A stretch of 17,245 nucleotides of DNA from positions 1 through 17,245 of the forward strand of contig JAKORH010000216.1 of the NCBI GenBank assembly GCA_029777935.1, written 5' to 3'. Below are positions 1 through 7,574 of this stretch, one piece after another; position 1 is the stretch's first letter, and each line of letters opens with the position of its first letter. Source of the stretch: Pseudomonadota bacterium. Lineage in GTDB: Bacteria; Pseudomonadota; Gammaproteobacteria; Burkholderiales; Burkholderiaceae. A model generated the notes under the pieces. That model searched no databases. It worked only from the letters and a program-made list of their open reading frames with translations, and had not been told where the DNA came from. The position numbers and the translations under genes are program-made.

Positions 1-1397
1 AGGCGAGCCACGGCGTGATCGCCAGCGTGTTCGCGTTGCCGCCGCGCGCGCCGCTGCCGGTGCCGCAGGACGTGCTGACGCGCGAGGCGCTGCTCGCCGA
101 CGAACGACTGGTGCTCGCGGTGGGTCCGGCGCCGTCGATCGAGGCCATGGCGCGCGCGGTGGCCGAAGTCAACGGCCGGCGCGCGCGCTTTCCCGACTGG
201 CTGCAGCCGACCGCGGCAGCGAATCTGGAACTCGTCGCCGCGCGCATCGCACAACTCGAGCAGTCGATCGCCGCGCGCCGCGACGAGATCGCGCGGCTCG
301 CCGCCGCGCACAGCGTCGGCCGGGCGCTGGGCGAGATCGCGCGTGCCACGTGGTGCGTCGAGCATGGCGGCGCGATCGACGACGGCGAGGTGTTCGCGCG
401 CCTCAACGGCTGGACCGACGATCCCCTCGGGCTGGCGCACGCGATCGATGCCTGCGGCGCGCGTGCGCTGGTGCGCCTGCCACCGCCGCGCGACTGGCCG
501 CGCGGCGCGCATCCGCCGCTGACGCTGCGCAATCCGTGGTGGGTCAAGCCGTTCGAACTGTTCCCGCGCCTGGTCGGCATGCCGGGCGCCGCCGCCGCCG
601 ATCCGAGTGTGCTGCTCGCGTTCACCGTGCCGCTGATCTTCGGCTACATGTTCGGCGACATCGGCCAGGGTGCGGTGCTCGTTGCGGCCGGCTATCTGCT
701 GCGCGACAAGCTGCCGCTGCTGCGATTGCTGATCCCTGGCGGGGTGGCGGCGATCGCGTTCGGGTTCGTGTTCGGATCCGTGTTCTGCGTCGAGGGTTTC
801 GTGCATCCGCTGTGGCTCGCGCCGCTCGATGAGCCGCTGCCGATCCTGCTCGCGCCGATCGCCGGCGGCGCGGCTCTGCTCATGCTGGGGCTCGCGCTCG
901 GCGCCCTCGAAGCGTGGTGGCAGGGGCTCGGCGCGCACTGGCTGCGCGAGGACGGCGCGCTCGCCGCGACCTATCTCGGCCTGCTGCTCGGGTGGCTGCA
1001 GCCGGCCGCCTTCGCGCTCGCGGCGGCCGGAGTGTTGTGGGCCATTGCGGGGAGCCGCGGCGCGCGCGGCATCGCCTCCGCGCTCGGCGAAGTGATCGAG
1101 AAGACGCTGCAGATCCTGATCAACACGCTGTCGTTCGCGCGCGTCGGCGCCTTCGCGCTCGCGCACGCCGGGCTCGCCTCGGCGGTGATCGCGCTCGCGG
1201 CGGCGAGCGAAAGCCTCGCCGTGCGCACACTGGTGTTCATGCTCGGCAACGCGCTGATCCTGCTGCTCGAGGGCCTCGTGGTGTCGATCCAGACCACGCG
1301 TCTGGTTCTGTTCGAATTCTTCACCCGCTTCTTCCAGGCGCAGGGCCGCGAGTTCCGGCCGCTGGCGCCGCCGCCGGTCACTCTGGAGGAGTCCTAG
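1..1397 (+). CDS. V/A-type ATPase subunit I (a-subunit homologue), 5' truncated by window edge
   Basis: This is the membrane stator subunit that, with the K ring, forms the ion path of a V/A-type rotary ATPase. The frame is open to the first base, so the GTG at 15 is probably internal. About 460 residues are visible, against roughly 600-650 for the family. The visible N-terminal part is soluble and contains a helical stretch near 200-330. It leads into the family transition NPWWVKPFELFPRLVG (about 531-580), followed by hydrophobic helices to the end, including GYMFGDIGQGAVL. The segment LSFARVGAFALAHAG carries the conserved arginine (codon 1140-1142) expected to face the proteolipid glutamate. 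The stop is directly followed by the subunit K start, with GGAGGAG in the last codons serving as K's ribosome binding site. Family identity is clear; the true start lies outside the window. Confidence 0.93.
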   Translation, partial: ASHGVIASVFALPPRAPLPVPQDVLTREALLADERLVLAVGPAPSIEAMARAVAEVNGRRARFPDWLQPTAAANLELVAARIAQLEQSIAARRDEIARLAAAHSVGRALGEIARATWCVEHGGAIDDGEVFARLNGWTDDPLGLAHAIDACGARALVRLPPPRDWPRGAHPPLTLRNPWWVKPFELFPRLVGMPGAAAADPSVLLAFTVPLIFGYMFGDIGQGAVLVAAGYLLRDKLPLLRLLIPGGVAAIAFGFVFGSVFCVEGFVHPLWLAPLDEPLPILLAPIAGGAALLMLGLALGALEAWWQGLGAHWLREDGALAATYLGLLLGWLQPAAFALAAAGVLWAIAGSRGARGIASALGEVIEKTLQILINTLSFARVGAFALAHAGLASAVIALAAASESLAVRTLVFMLGNALILLLEGLVVSIQTTRLVLFEFFTRFFQAQGREFRPLAPPPVTLEES

Positions 1398-1739
1398 ATG
1401 AAACGCACGCTGCCCGCGATCGCGCTCGTTGCACTGGCCGCGCTGCTGGCGCTCGGCCTGACACTGATCGCCTTCGTTCCCACCGCCGCCGCGCAGGGCG
1501 CGCGCGCGAATCTTCCGCCTGAGGCGTGGGCGTGGGGGCTGCTGGCGGCGGCAATCGCCACCGGGCTGTCGTCGCTCGCGGGCGGACTGGCGGTTGCGCG
1601 CCTCGGCGCCGCCGCAGTCGGCGCGCTGGCGGAAAAGCCGGAACTGTTCGGCCGCCTGCTGATTCTCGTCGGTCTCGCCGAAGGCATCGCGATCTACGGC
1701 GTGATCATCTCGATCCTGATCCTGAATCGCCTGACATGA
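1398..1739 (+). CDS. V/A-type ATPase subunit K (proteolipid, c-ring)
   Basis: This 113-residue proteolipid forms the rotating membrane ring. Residues 1-32 look like a signal peptide or extra helix ending in TAAAQ, as in the short Thermus-type proteolipids. They are followed by one helical hairpin (about 45-71 and 85-108) joined by a polar loop with AEKPELFGR. The ion-binding carboxylate is Glu95 in GLAEGIAIYG. This is a single-hairpin form, not the double-hairpin 16 kDa type of Enterococcus. The first helix shows no glutamine, and Glu95 is followed by Gly rather than Ser/Thr, so the usual sodium-site residues are missing and proton coupling is favoured by inference. GGAGGAG lies just upstream of the ATG. 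The TGA overlaps the subunit F start. Confidence 0.93.
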   Translation: MKRTLPAIALVALAALLALGLTLIAFVPTAAAQGARANLPPEAWAWGLLAAAIATGLSSLAGGLAVARLGAAAVGALAEKPELFGRLLILVGLAEGIAIYGVIISILILNRLT

Positions 1740-2044
1740 AGGATGACGCCCGCGCGGCGGTCGCCTACCTCGGCGATGCGCCGGAAGCGGCGGGCTTCCG
1801 CCTCGCTGGCGCGCTCGCTTTCGCGCCTGCGCCGGACGAGGTCGAGGCCGCGTTCGCACAGGCGCTGGCCGCCGCACGCGTCGTGATCGTCGATGCGCGC
1901 TGCGCGCTGCGCATCGCGCCGGCGCGGCTCGAGAAGGCGTTGATGCGGACGCATCCGCTGGTGCTGATCGCACCCGGCGCTGCCGCGCACCCGCTCGATC
2001 CGGCGGCGCGCGTGGTGCGCCAGCTCGGGCTCGAAGCGACATGA
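1736..2044 (+). CDS. V/A-type ATPase subunit F
   Basis: This 102-residue protein matches the small central-stalk subunit F, which binds subunit D and can modulate ATPase activity. The N-terminal segment AYLGDAPEAAGFRLAGA corresponds to the family's typical GD...GFRLAG strand-loop-helix start. A hydrophobic strand VVIVDARCALRI (about 49-60) and LVLIAPGA (about 75-82) follow, as in a Rossmann-like fold. The ATG at 1736 is chosen because it overlaps the subunit K stop as ATGA, a sign of translational coupling, and gives the normal family length; the frame stays open upstream only as a shadow inside K. The protein is short and divergent, but operon position supports the call. Confidence 0.88.
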   Translation: MKDDARAAVAYLGDAPEAAGFRLAGALAFAPAPDEVEAAFAQALAAARVVIVDARCALRIAPARLEKALMRTHPLVLIAPGAAAHPLDPAARVVRQLGLEAT

Positions 2045-2054
2045 ACCCGGCGAC

Positions 2055-2660
2055 ATGAACCTCGAACAACGCACCGCGGCCTTGCTGCAGGTCGTCGACG
2101 CGTACCGCGCAAGGCGCTGCACCGAACTGCTGGCGCCCGCGCGCGAGCAGGCGCGCACGCTCACGCGCGAAGCGCTGCGCACCGCGCGCAGCCGCGTGCA
2201 CACCGCGATCGAGGAAGAGCGCAGGCGCATCGCGGCCGAGATCGGCGCGGCCGAAGCCCGGCTCGCCACCGAGCGCCGCCTGCACGCGCAGCGCGATGCC
2301 GCCGACGCGCTGGCACAGGCGCGGCAGCCGTTGCGTGACGCTCTCCTTGCGCGCTGGCAGGCGGCCGCGACGCGCGCGCGCTGGGTCGAATCGCACCTGC
2401 AGCGTGCGCTCGCCGCGTTGCCGCGCGCGCCGTGGGAGATCCGTCATCCGGGCGACTGGCCGCGCGCGGAGCGCGACGCGATCGTGGCGCAGCTCGCGGC
2501 GTGCGGCATCGATGCGCAGGCGATCACCGACAGCGCGATCGTCGCCGGGCTGCGCGTGCGAACGGGCAGCAACGCACTCGACTTCACGCTCGACGGCCTG
2601 CTCGCCGAGCGGGCGGCGATCGAGGGCCGGATGCTCCAGTTGCTGGCGGAAACGCCATGA
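2055..2660 (+). CDS. V/A-type ATPase subunit E (peripheral stalk)
   Basis: This 201-residue protein is very likely the peripheral-stalk subunit E. Residues about 15-115 are long, charged and helical, rich in Arg, Glu and Ala with heptad-like spacing (for example IEEERRRIAAEIGAAEARL), as expected for the coiled-coil arm. The C-terminal 80 residues are more globular and end in LDFTLDGLLAERAAIEGRMLQLL, resembling the conserved C-terminal head (DNTLEGRL...R.EI in relatives). No separate G/H partner is visible in the window. The start ATG is 10 bases after the subunit F stop, and the stop overlaps the subunit A start as ATGA. Sequence similarity in this family is weak, so operon position carries much of the weight. 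Confidence 0.84.
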   Translation: MNLEQRTAALLQVVDAYRARRCTELLAPAREQARTLTREALRTARSRVHTAIEEERRRIAAEIGAAEARLATERRLHAQRDAADALAQARQPLRDALLARWQAAATRARWVESHLQRALAALPRAPWEIRHPGDWPRAERDAIVAQLAACGIDAQAITDSAIVAGLRVRTGSNALDFTLDGLLAERAAIEGRMLQLLAETP

Positions 2661-4453
2661 GCACCGCCACGATCACCTGGATCAGCGGCCCGGTCTTGCG
2701 CGCGCGTACGCACGGCGAATTCCGGCTGCGCGAGGCGATCCGCGTCGGGCCGGACGCGTTGCTGGGCGAAGTGATACGCGTGGCGGAGAGCGAGATCGTC
2801 GCGCAGGTCTACGAAGACACGACCGGGCTGCGTCCAGGTGTGGCAGTCGAAGGCAGCGGCGAACTGTTGTCGATCCGCGTCGGGCCGCACCTGCTCGGCA
2901 ACATCTTCGACGGGCTGCTGCGGCCGCTCGCGCGCGCCTCGGCCCGCTACATTGCGCCGGGCGCGCTCGCCTCGAGCGAGGCGCGCTTCGATTTCGCACC
3001 GGTCGTCGCCGTCGGCGACCGGCTCGCAAGCGGCGCAGCTTTCGGCCAGGTTCGCGGCCAGGACGCGCGGCAGCAACGCGTGTTCGCGCCGCCGGACGCG
3101 GCGGGCACGGTCGAGCGCATCGCGCCAGCAGGCAGCTACGCGGAGACCGAGCCGCTGCTAGCGCTGCGGCGGACGGACGGCGGCCTGCGCGAACTGGCGA
3201 TGAGCCATATGTGGCCGGTGCGCACGCCGCGGCCGGCGCTCGAGCGGCTGCCGTCGGATGAACCGCTGGTCACCGGGCAGCGCATCCTCGATTCGCTGTT
3301 CCCGATCGCGCTCGGCGGCAAGGGCGCGATCCCCGGCGGCTTCGGCACCGGCAAGACGATCCTGCTCGAGGCGCTCGCCAAGGGCTGCAGCGCCGACGTG
3401 ATCGTCTACCTCGGCTGCGGCGAACGCGGCAACGAGATGGCCGGCGTACTGGAGGAATTCCCGCAGCTCGACGACCCGCGGACTGGCCGCCCGCTGATGG
3501 AACGCACGGTGATCATCGCCAACACGTCGAACATGCCGGTGGCGGCGCGCGAGGCGAGCATCTATTCCGCGGTGACCGTCGCCGAATACTTTCGCGACCA
3601 GGGGCTGCATGTGGCGCTGATGGCGGACTCGACCTCCCGCTGGGCCGAGGCGCTGCGCGAGGTGTCGGGCCGCTTCGGCGAGCTGCCCGGCGAAGGCGGT
3701 TATCCGAACTACCTGTCCTCGCGGCTGGCGGATTTCTACGAGCGCGCGGCCAAGGTGCGTACGCTCGAAGGCCGGATCGGCTCGGTCACGCTGCTGGGTT
3801 CGATCTCGCCGCCCTCGGGCGACTTTTCCGAACCCGTCACCAGCCACACCAAGCGCTACGTGCGCAGCTTCTGGGCGCTCGACGCGAAGCGCGCGCAGGC
3901 GCGCTTCTATCCGGCCGTCAACCCGCTGCAGTCGTACTCGGAAGATTCGCTCGACATGGCGGTGTGGTGGCAGAAGGTGTACTCGGGCGTTGCGGCCGCG
4001 CGCGCGCGCGCCGCCAGCGGCGAGAACGAATGGCTGGAGCTTCGGCGCAAGTTCCTGACGCTGCTCGACGAACAGGCTCGGCTCGAACGGATGGCGCGCA
4101 TCATCGGCAAGGACGCGCTGCCGGCGCGGCAGCGGCTGGCGCTGGCGTGCGCCGAACTCGTCAACGAGGCGTTCCTGCGCCAGTCGGCCTTCTCGCCGGT
4201 GGACCGCACGTGCAGCCCGCAGCGACAGGCGTGCCTGATGCGGCTGCTCGCGCACTTCATCGAGTTGGCACAGCACGCGCTGGCGCAGGGGGCGACGCCC
4301 GAAGCCATTGCCGCGCTCGAAGTGATGCGCCCGCTGGCGCGGATGAGCGAGGACATCGGCGAGGATGCGCTCGATGCGTTCGCCGCGCTCGAAGCGCGGG
4401 TCGAGGCCGCGTTCGCGGCGCTGGTGAAAACGGAGGCGGCGGGTGCGGTGTAG
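2657..4453 (+). CDS. V/A-type ATPase catalytic subunit A
   Basis: This 598-residue protein is the catalytic nucleotide-binding subunit. The Walker A loop is GGFGTGKT at residues 227-234 (Lys codon at 3353), a small change from the common GAFGCGKT. GCGERGNEM (254-261) carries the catalytic glutamate Glu256, and LMADSTSRWAEALRE (321-335) is the Walker B region. SPPSGDFSEPV and the following TSHTKRYVRSFWALD are typical of subunit A. The insertion that separates A from F-type beta subunits is present at about residues 110-200. Length is normal for the family. The ATG at 2657 overlaps the subunit E stop; longer in-frame reading from 2432 runs through subunit E and is rejected. The TAG stop is immediately followed by an in-frame ATG (4454) and by a repeat element. 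Confidence 0.97.
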   Translation: MSTATITWISGPVLRARTHGEFRLREAIRVGPDALLGEVIRVAESEIVAQVYEDTTGLRPGVAVEGSGELLSIRVGPHLLGNIFDGLLRPLARASARYIAPGALASSEARFDFAPVVAVGDRLASGAAFGQVRGQDARQQRVFAPPDAAGTVERIAPAGSYAETEPLLALRRTDGGLRELAMSHMWPVRTPRPALERLPSDEPLVTGQRILDSLFPIALGGKGAIPGGFGTGKTILLEALAKGCSADVIVYLGCGERGNEMAGVLEEFPQLDDPRTGRPLMERTVIIANTSNMPVAAREASIYSAVTVAEYFRDQGLHVALMADSTSRWAEALREVSGRFGELPGEGGYPNYLSSRLADFYERAAKVRTLEGRIGSVTLLGSISPPSGDFSEPVTSHTKRYVRSFWALDAKRAQARFYPAVNPLQSYSEDSLDMAVWWQKVYSGVAAARARAASGENEWLELRRKFLTLLDEQARLERMARIIGKDALPARQRLALACAELVNEAFLRQSAFSPVDRTCSPQRQACLMRLLAHFIELAQHALAQGATPEAIAALEVMRPLARMSEDIGEDALDAFAALEARVEAAFAALVKTEAAGAV

Positions 4454-4473
4454 ATGCCTTTCGGGGCCGCGTG

Positions 4474-4620
4474 CCCTCACCCTCGGTCCCTCTCCCGAGG
4501 GGAGAGGGATGAAAAGCCCCGGAGCCGCGCGCTTGCAGGCGCGCGTCGCTGCGGCGGCACGAACCTCGCGCTTCGCGAAACCCCGCCTCCGCCCCTCCGG
4601 GAGAGGGGTTGGGGTGAGGG
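4474..4620. repeat. palindromic intergenic repeat (MITE/REP-like) inside the ATPase operon
   Basis: The stretch begins CCCTCACCCTCGGTCCCTCT and ends with the imperfect reverse complement, GAGAGGGGTTGGGGTGAGGG. Each end is also a hairpin by itself: CCCTCTCCC/GGGGAGAGGG at 4488-4508, and CCCCTC/GAGAGGGG near 4592-4607. The middle carries smaller palindromes, such as GCGCGC at 4528 and 4540. I recognise CCCTCACCCC...GGGGTGAGGG as a type of intergenic repeat common in GC-rich proteobacteria; this is from memory and not checked. It contains no gene. It sits where the other ATPase genes overlap or nearly touch, so it looks like a later insertion. Confidence 0.8.
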
Positions 4621-4642
4621 AAATCTTCAACGCCCAATCGCA

Positions 4643-6040
4643 ATGAAATCCCGCGTCACCGTCCATCAAGCCGCCGTGAAGATCGACGGCCCGCTGCTGT
4701 TCCTGCGCCGCACGCTCGAGATCGGGCTCGCCGAAGCGGTCGAGGTCATCGACGCGCAAGGCCGCGCGCGGCTGGGACGCGTGGCGGCGCTCGACGAGCA
4801 GTTCGTGACCATCGAGTTGCTTGAGCCGAGCGCGGGCCTGGGCCTGACAGACACTGTGGTGCGATTTCTCGGCACGCCGATCGAGTTCGGAGTCGGTCCC
4901 GGCGTGCTCGGCCGCGTGTTCAACGGCGTCGGACAGGTCATCGACGGCGGCCCGCCGCTGGCGGTGAAGAAGCGGCTCCGCGTCGACGGCCTGCCGCTGA
5001 ACCCGGTGGCGCGCGCCACGCCGCGCGCGTTCATCGAAACGGGCGTCACCTCGATCGACCTGATGAACAGCCTGGTCCGCGGACAGAAGTTGCCGATCTT
5101 CTCCGGCGGCGGACTGCCGCACGATCGCATCGCCGTCGAAATCGCCGCGCACGCGCGGCTGCTGGAGGTGCACGAAGAAGCGGAGTCGAACGATTTCGCG
5201 ATCGTGTTCTGTGGCATCGGCGTGCCGTACACGACCGCGGACTACTTCCGCCGCTCGCTCGAGGGCAGCGGTGCATTAGAGCGCGCCGCGCTGTTCCTGA
5301 ACCTCGCCAGCGATTCGTCGACGCAACGTTTGCTGACGCCGCGCTTCGCGCTGACCGCGGCCGAGTACCTCGCGTTCGAGGAAGGCCTGCACGTGCTGGT
5401 GATCGTCACCGATCTGACCAACTACTGCGAAGCGCTGCGCGAGGTCGCGGGCGCGAAAGGCGAGGTGCCGGGGCGCAAGGGCTTTCCGGGCTATATGTAT
5501 TCGGACCTCGCCACGCTGTACGAGCGCGCCGGCTGCGTGCACGGTGCCAGGGGGACGCTGACGCAGTTGCCGATCCTGACGATGCCGAGCGACGACATCG
5601 GCCACCCGATCCCCGATCTGTCCGGCTACATCACCGAGGGGCAGATCGTGCTGTCGCGCGAACTGGACCGCGCCGGCGTGTATCCGCCGATCAACGTGCT
5701 GCCCAGCCTGTCGCGCCTGATGAAGGACGGCACCGGCAAGGGTTACACGCATGCGGACCATCCGGCGCTGGCGAGCCAGCTCTACGCCGCGTACGCGCGC
5801 ACCACGCAGGCGCGCGTGCTCGCCAGCGTGGTCGGCGAGGAAGGACTGTCGGAGATCGACCGCCGTTATCTCGCATTCGGCACCGAATTCGAACAGCGCC
5901 TGATCAACCAGGCCGATGCGCGCACGCTCGCGCAGAGCATGGACGAGGGATGGGAGCTGCTGCGCGCATTGCCGGTGGCGGAGCTGTCGCGGCTGTCGGA
6001 CGCGCAGATCGCCGAGCATCTGTCGCGCAGCGCGGTGTGA
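4643..6040 (+). CDS. V/A-type ATPase non-catalytic subunit B
   Basis: This 465-residue protein is the regulatory, non-catalytic partner of subunit A in the A3B3 head. It has the degenerate nucleotide-binding loop SGGGLPHDR (154-162), with no P-loop lysine, corresponding to SGSGLPHN in relatives. VIVTDLTNYCEALREVAGAK and KGFPGYMYSDLATLYERAG are hallmark B-subunit segments, and GSITQ-like, DDIGHPIPDLSGYITEGQI and YPPINVLPSLSRLMKDG follow. Length is normal. The ATG at 4643 gives the expected N-terminus (RVTVHQAAVKIDGPLLFL). The frame is open back to ATG 4454 through the repeat, but the extra 63 residues are repeat-encoded and arginine/proline-rich. No clear Shine-Dalgarno lies close to 4643; the nearest purine run, GGGTGAGGG, ends about 22 bases upstream. 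Confidence 0.96.
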   Translation: MKSRVTVHQAAVKIDGPLLFLRRTLEIGLAEAVEVIDAQGRARLGRVAALDEQFVTIELLEPSAGLGLTDTVVRFLGTPIEFGVGPGVLGRVFNGVGQVIDGGPPLAVKKRLRVDGLPLNPVARATPRAFIETGVTSIDLMNSLVRGQKLPIFSGGGLPHDRIAVEIAAHARLLEVHEEAESNDFAIVFCGIGVPYTTADYFRRSLEGSGALERAALFLNLASDSSTQRLLTPRFALTAAEYLAFEEGLHVLVIVTDLTNYCEALREVAGAKGEVPGRKGFPGYMYSDLATLYERAGCVHGARGTLTQLPILTMPSDDIGHPIPDLSGYITEGQIVLSRELDRAGVYPPINVLPSLSRLMKDGTGKGYTHADHPALASQLYAAYARTTQARVLASVVGEEGLSEIDRRYLAFGTEFEQRLINQADARTLAQSMDEGWELLRALPVAELSRLSDAQIAEHLSRSAV

Positions 6041-6047
6041 GAAGCCG

Positions 6048-6662
6048 ATGAGCGACCTCACCCCGACGCGCAGCCTCGCGATCGCGCTCGCGGACGAGCG
6101 TCGCACGATGCGCGAGGGCTACGCGTTCCTCGACGAGAAGTGCCTGCTGCTCGCCGGCCGCATGCTGGCCGAGGTGCGGCGCTGGCGCGAGGGGCTGCGA
6201 GAACTCGAGACGCTGCAGATGCAAGCGCGAGCGCGGCTCGCGGGCGCGATCGCGCGCCACGGCCTGAATGGACTGCAGGTCTATGCCACCACGGTATCGA
6301 CGCAGCCGGTCGCCATCGAACGCAACGATCTGCTCGGCGTCACGCTGCTCGGCGCGCGGCTCGCGGGCGAGGCGCCCGCTGCGCCACCCGCGGTGAATCC
6401 GTCGCCGGAAGCCGAGGCGTGTCGGCGCGCGTTCGCAGCCGTGAGTGCCAAGCTGATCGACATGGCCGCGCTCTCCGGCAACCTTGCACGCCTGTACGCC
6501 GAATACCGCAAGACCGTGCGCCGCGTGCGCGCGCTGCAGGACGTGCTGCTGCCGGAGCTCGAAGGCGCTCTGGCCGAGATCGAAACCAGTCTGGAAGAAC
6601 TGGAGCAAGACGAGTACGGATTCCTGCGCCGCGCGCTACGTCACGCGGAGGCGTCCGCCTGA
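6048..6662 (+). CDS. V/A-type ATPase subunit D (central rotor shaft)
   Basis: This 204-residue protein is the central shaft that turns inside the A3B3 head. It begins with PTRSLAIALADERRTMREGYAFLDEKCLLL, matching the family's PT...L..L...L..A..G..LL..K...L start, and ends in a long helix RLYAEYRKTVRRVRALQDVLLPELEGALAEIETSLEELEQDE. The two terminal helices form the expected antiparallel coiled coil; the middle (about 70-125) is the variable globular part. The start ATG is 7 bases after the subunit B stop, preceded by GAGAAG. The stop lies 22 bases from the convergent DUF937-like gene, so D is the last gene of the operon. No obvious terminator hairpin is visible in that short gap. Confidence 0.93.
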   Translation: MSDLTPTRSLAIALADERRTMREGYAFLDEKCLLLAGRMLAEVRRWREGLRELETLQMQARARLAGAIARHGLNGLQVYATTVSTQPVAIERNDLLGVTLLGARLAGEAPAAPPAVNPSPEAEACRRAFAAVSAKLIDMAALSGNLARLYAEYRKTVRRVRALQDVLLPELEGALAEIETSLEELEQDEYGFLRRALRHAEASA

Positions 6663-6684
6663 CCGCACGGACCGGGGCGCGCCG

Positions 6685-7149
6685 TCAGCCCTGCCGCGCG
6701 TGCTCGGCCATCTTGGCCAGGGCGATCGTCAGTGCCGCGCCGCCGAGCGTCTTGACCAGCCCCGGATGCTGCGCATAGAAGCCGCTGACCTTGTCAATGA
6801 TCGACGGGTTCGTCGCGCGTGCCTGCTCGAGCGCCGATTGCACCGCCGCCGGCGCAACTGCGCCGCCACCCGACAACGCGCCGCCCGCCGGTCCGAGCAC
6901 GGACTGCAACTGCGCGAGCAGCGCCTGCTTCTGTTCGGGCGAGGCATTGCCGAACATCTGCGCGGCCATCTGCGCGAAGTCCGGCGTCTGATCGGAACGG
7001 AACGCCGCGGCCAGCCCCTTGCTCAGCAGGTCGGGGGACGCCTGCTGCGCGACCTGGTCGAAGTGCTGTTCCGCGGCGGCGTTGGCCTGTCCCGGCGACG
7101 CGTTCAGGTACTGCTGCAGCAGCCCGCCTGCAAGATCGAGTAGTCCCAT
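6685..7149 (-). CDS. hypothetical DUF937-like protein
   Basis: This 154-residue protein has no function I can name. It starts MGLLDLAGGLLQQYL and has Gln/Ala-rich helices with AAEQHFDQVAQQASPDLLSKG and GLAAAFRSDQTPDFAQMAAQMF, a composition like the DUF937/YidB-type proteins of proteobacteria. A glycine-rich linker (about 108-118) leads to a C-terminal weakly hydrophobic helix, GLVKTLGGAALTIALAKMA, which could pack on a membrane. No signal peptide is visible. The ATG at 7149 is preferred because GAAGGAGC lies 7 bases upstream; reading from the codon at 7215 would overlap the neighbouring gene. It lies 13 bases after the GlsB-like gene and may be co-transcribed with it. Family assignment is tentative; coding status is well supported. 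Confidence 0.72.
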   Translation of the reverse strand: MGLLDLAGGLLQQYLNASPGQANAAAEQHFDQVAQQASPDLLSKGLAAAFRSDQTPDFAQMAAQMFGNASPEQKQALLAQLQSVLGPAGGALSGGGAVAPAAVQSALEQARATNPSIIDKVSGFYAQHPGLVKTLGGAALTIALAKMAEHARQG

Positions 7150-7162
7150 CGTCGATGCTCCT

Positions 7163-7411
7163 TCAGGCGCGCTTGCGCACGAGGTGATAGATGAACAGCA
7201 GCACGATCGCCCCAATTAGCGATGCAATGAAGCCGGCGCCCTGGCCCACCGTGTACCAACCGAGAAACTGCCCGGCATAGGTCGCGACCAGCGAGCCCGC
7301 GATGCCGAGCACCGCCGTCATGATGATCCCCATCTTGTCGTCGCCCGGCATCAGAAAGCGCGCCAGCAACCCCACGACAAAACCGATCACGATCGTCCAG
7401 ACCAGATGCAT
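7163..7411 (-). CDS. GlsB/YeaQ/YmgE family membrane protein
   Basis: This 82-residue integral membrane protein belongs to the family formerly called transglycosylase-associated proteins. It has three hydrophobic segments (about 3-20, 27-47 and 54-77) and the family-typical GFVVGLLARFLMPGDDKMG and GIAGSLVATYAGQFLGWY. The C-terminus is basic (HLVRKRA). Members are common in proteobacteria and often stress-linked (for example acid or envelope stress in enterobacteria), but the molecular role is not established. The ATG at 7411 follows AAAGGGGCACGGAA, a fair ribosome binding site; the 31 upstream in-frame residues are arginine- and cysteine-rich and do not resemble the family. The DUF937-like gene follows at 13 bases. 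Confidence 0.88.
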   Translation of the reverse strand: MHLVWTIVIGFVVGLLARFLMPGDDKMGIIMTAVLGIAGSLVATYAGQFLGWYTVGQGAGFIASLIGAIVLLFIYHLVRKRA

Positions 7412-7541
7412 TTCCGTGCCCCTTTGGGTTGATCGCCTTGTTTGAACCCGGCCGCAGCGTAGAAGTGTCGCGTGTCGACGGCAAGCGCACGCCGCCGGGC
7501 ACATGACCTGCTCGCGCGATCCGCACTTCCGTCAAAGCACG

Positions 7542-7560
7542 GCGGCGCGACACGCGCCGC
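7542..7560 (-). terminator. GC-rich hairpin after the DUF3761 gene
   Basis: A perfect 8-bp stem GCGGCGCG/CGCGCCGC with a 3-base loop lies 14 bases after the stop of the DUF3761-type gene, on the minus strand. It is followed by GTGCTTTG, only a weak T-run, so it is a possible but imperfect intrinsic terminator. The remaining bases between 7412 and 7574 show nothing else that I can support. Confidence 0.4.
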
Positions 7561-7574
7561 TGCGACCCGCACGC

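Noticed and set aside
3158..5173. Long minus-strand open frame across subunits A and B
   Set aside because: It is rich in Arg, His and Gln, runs antisense to two clear ATPase genes and through the repeat; typical of GC-rich shadow frames.
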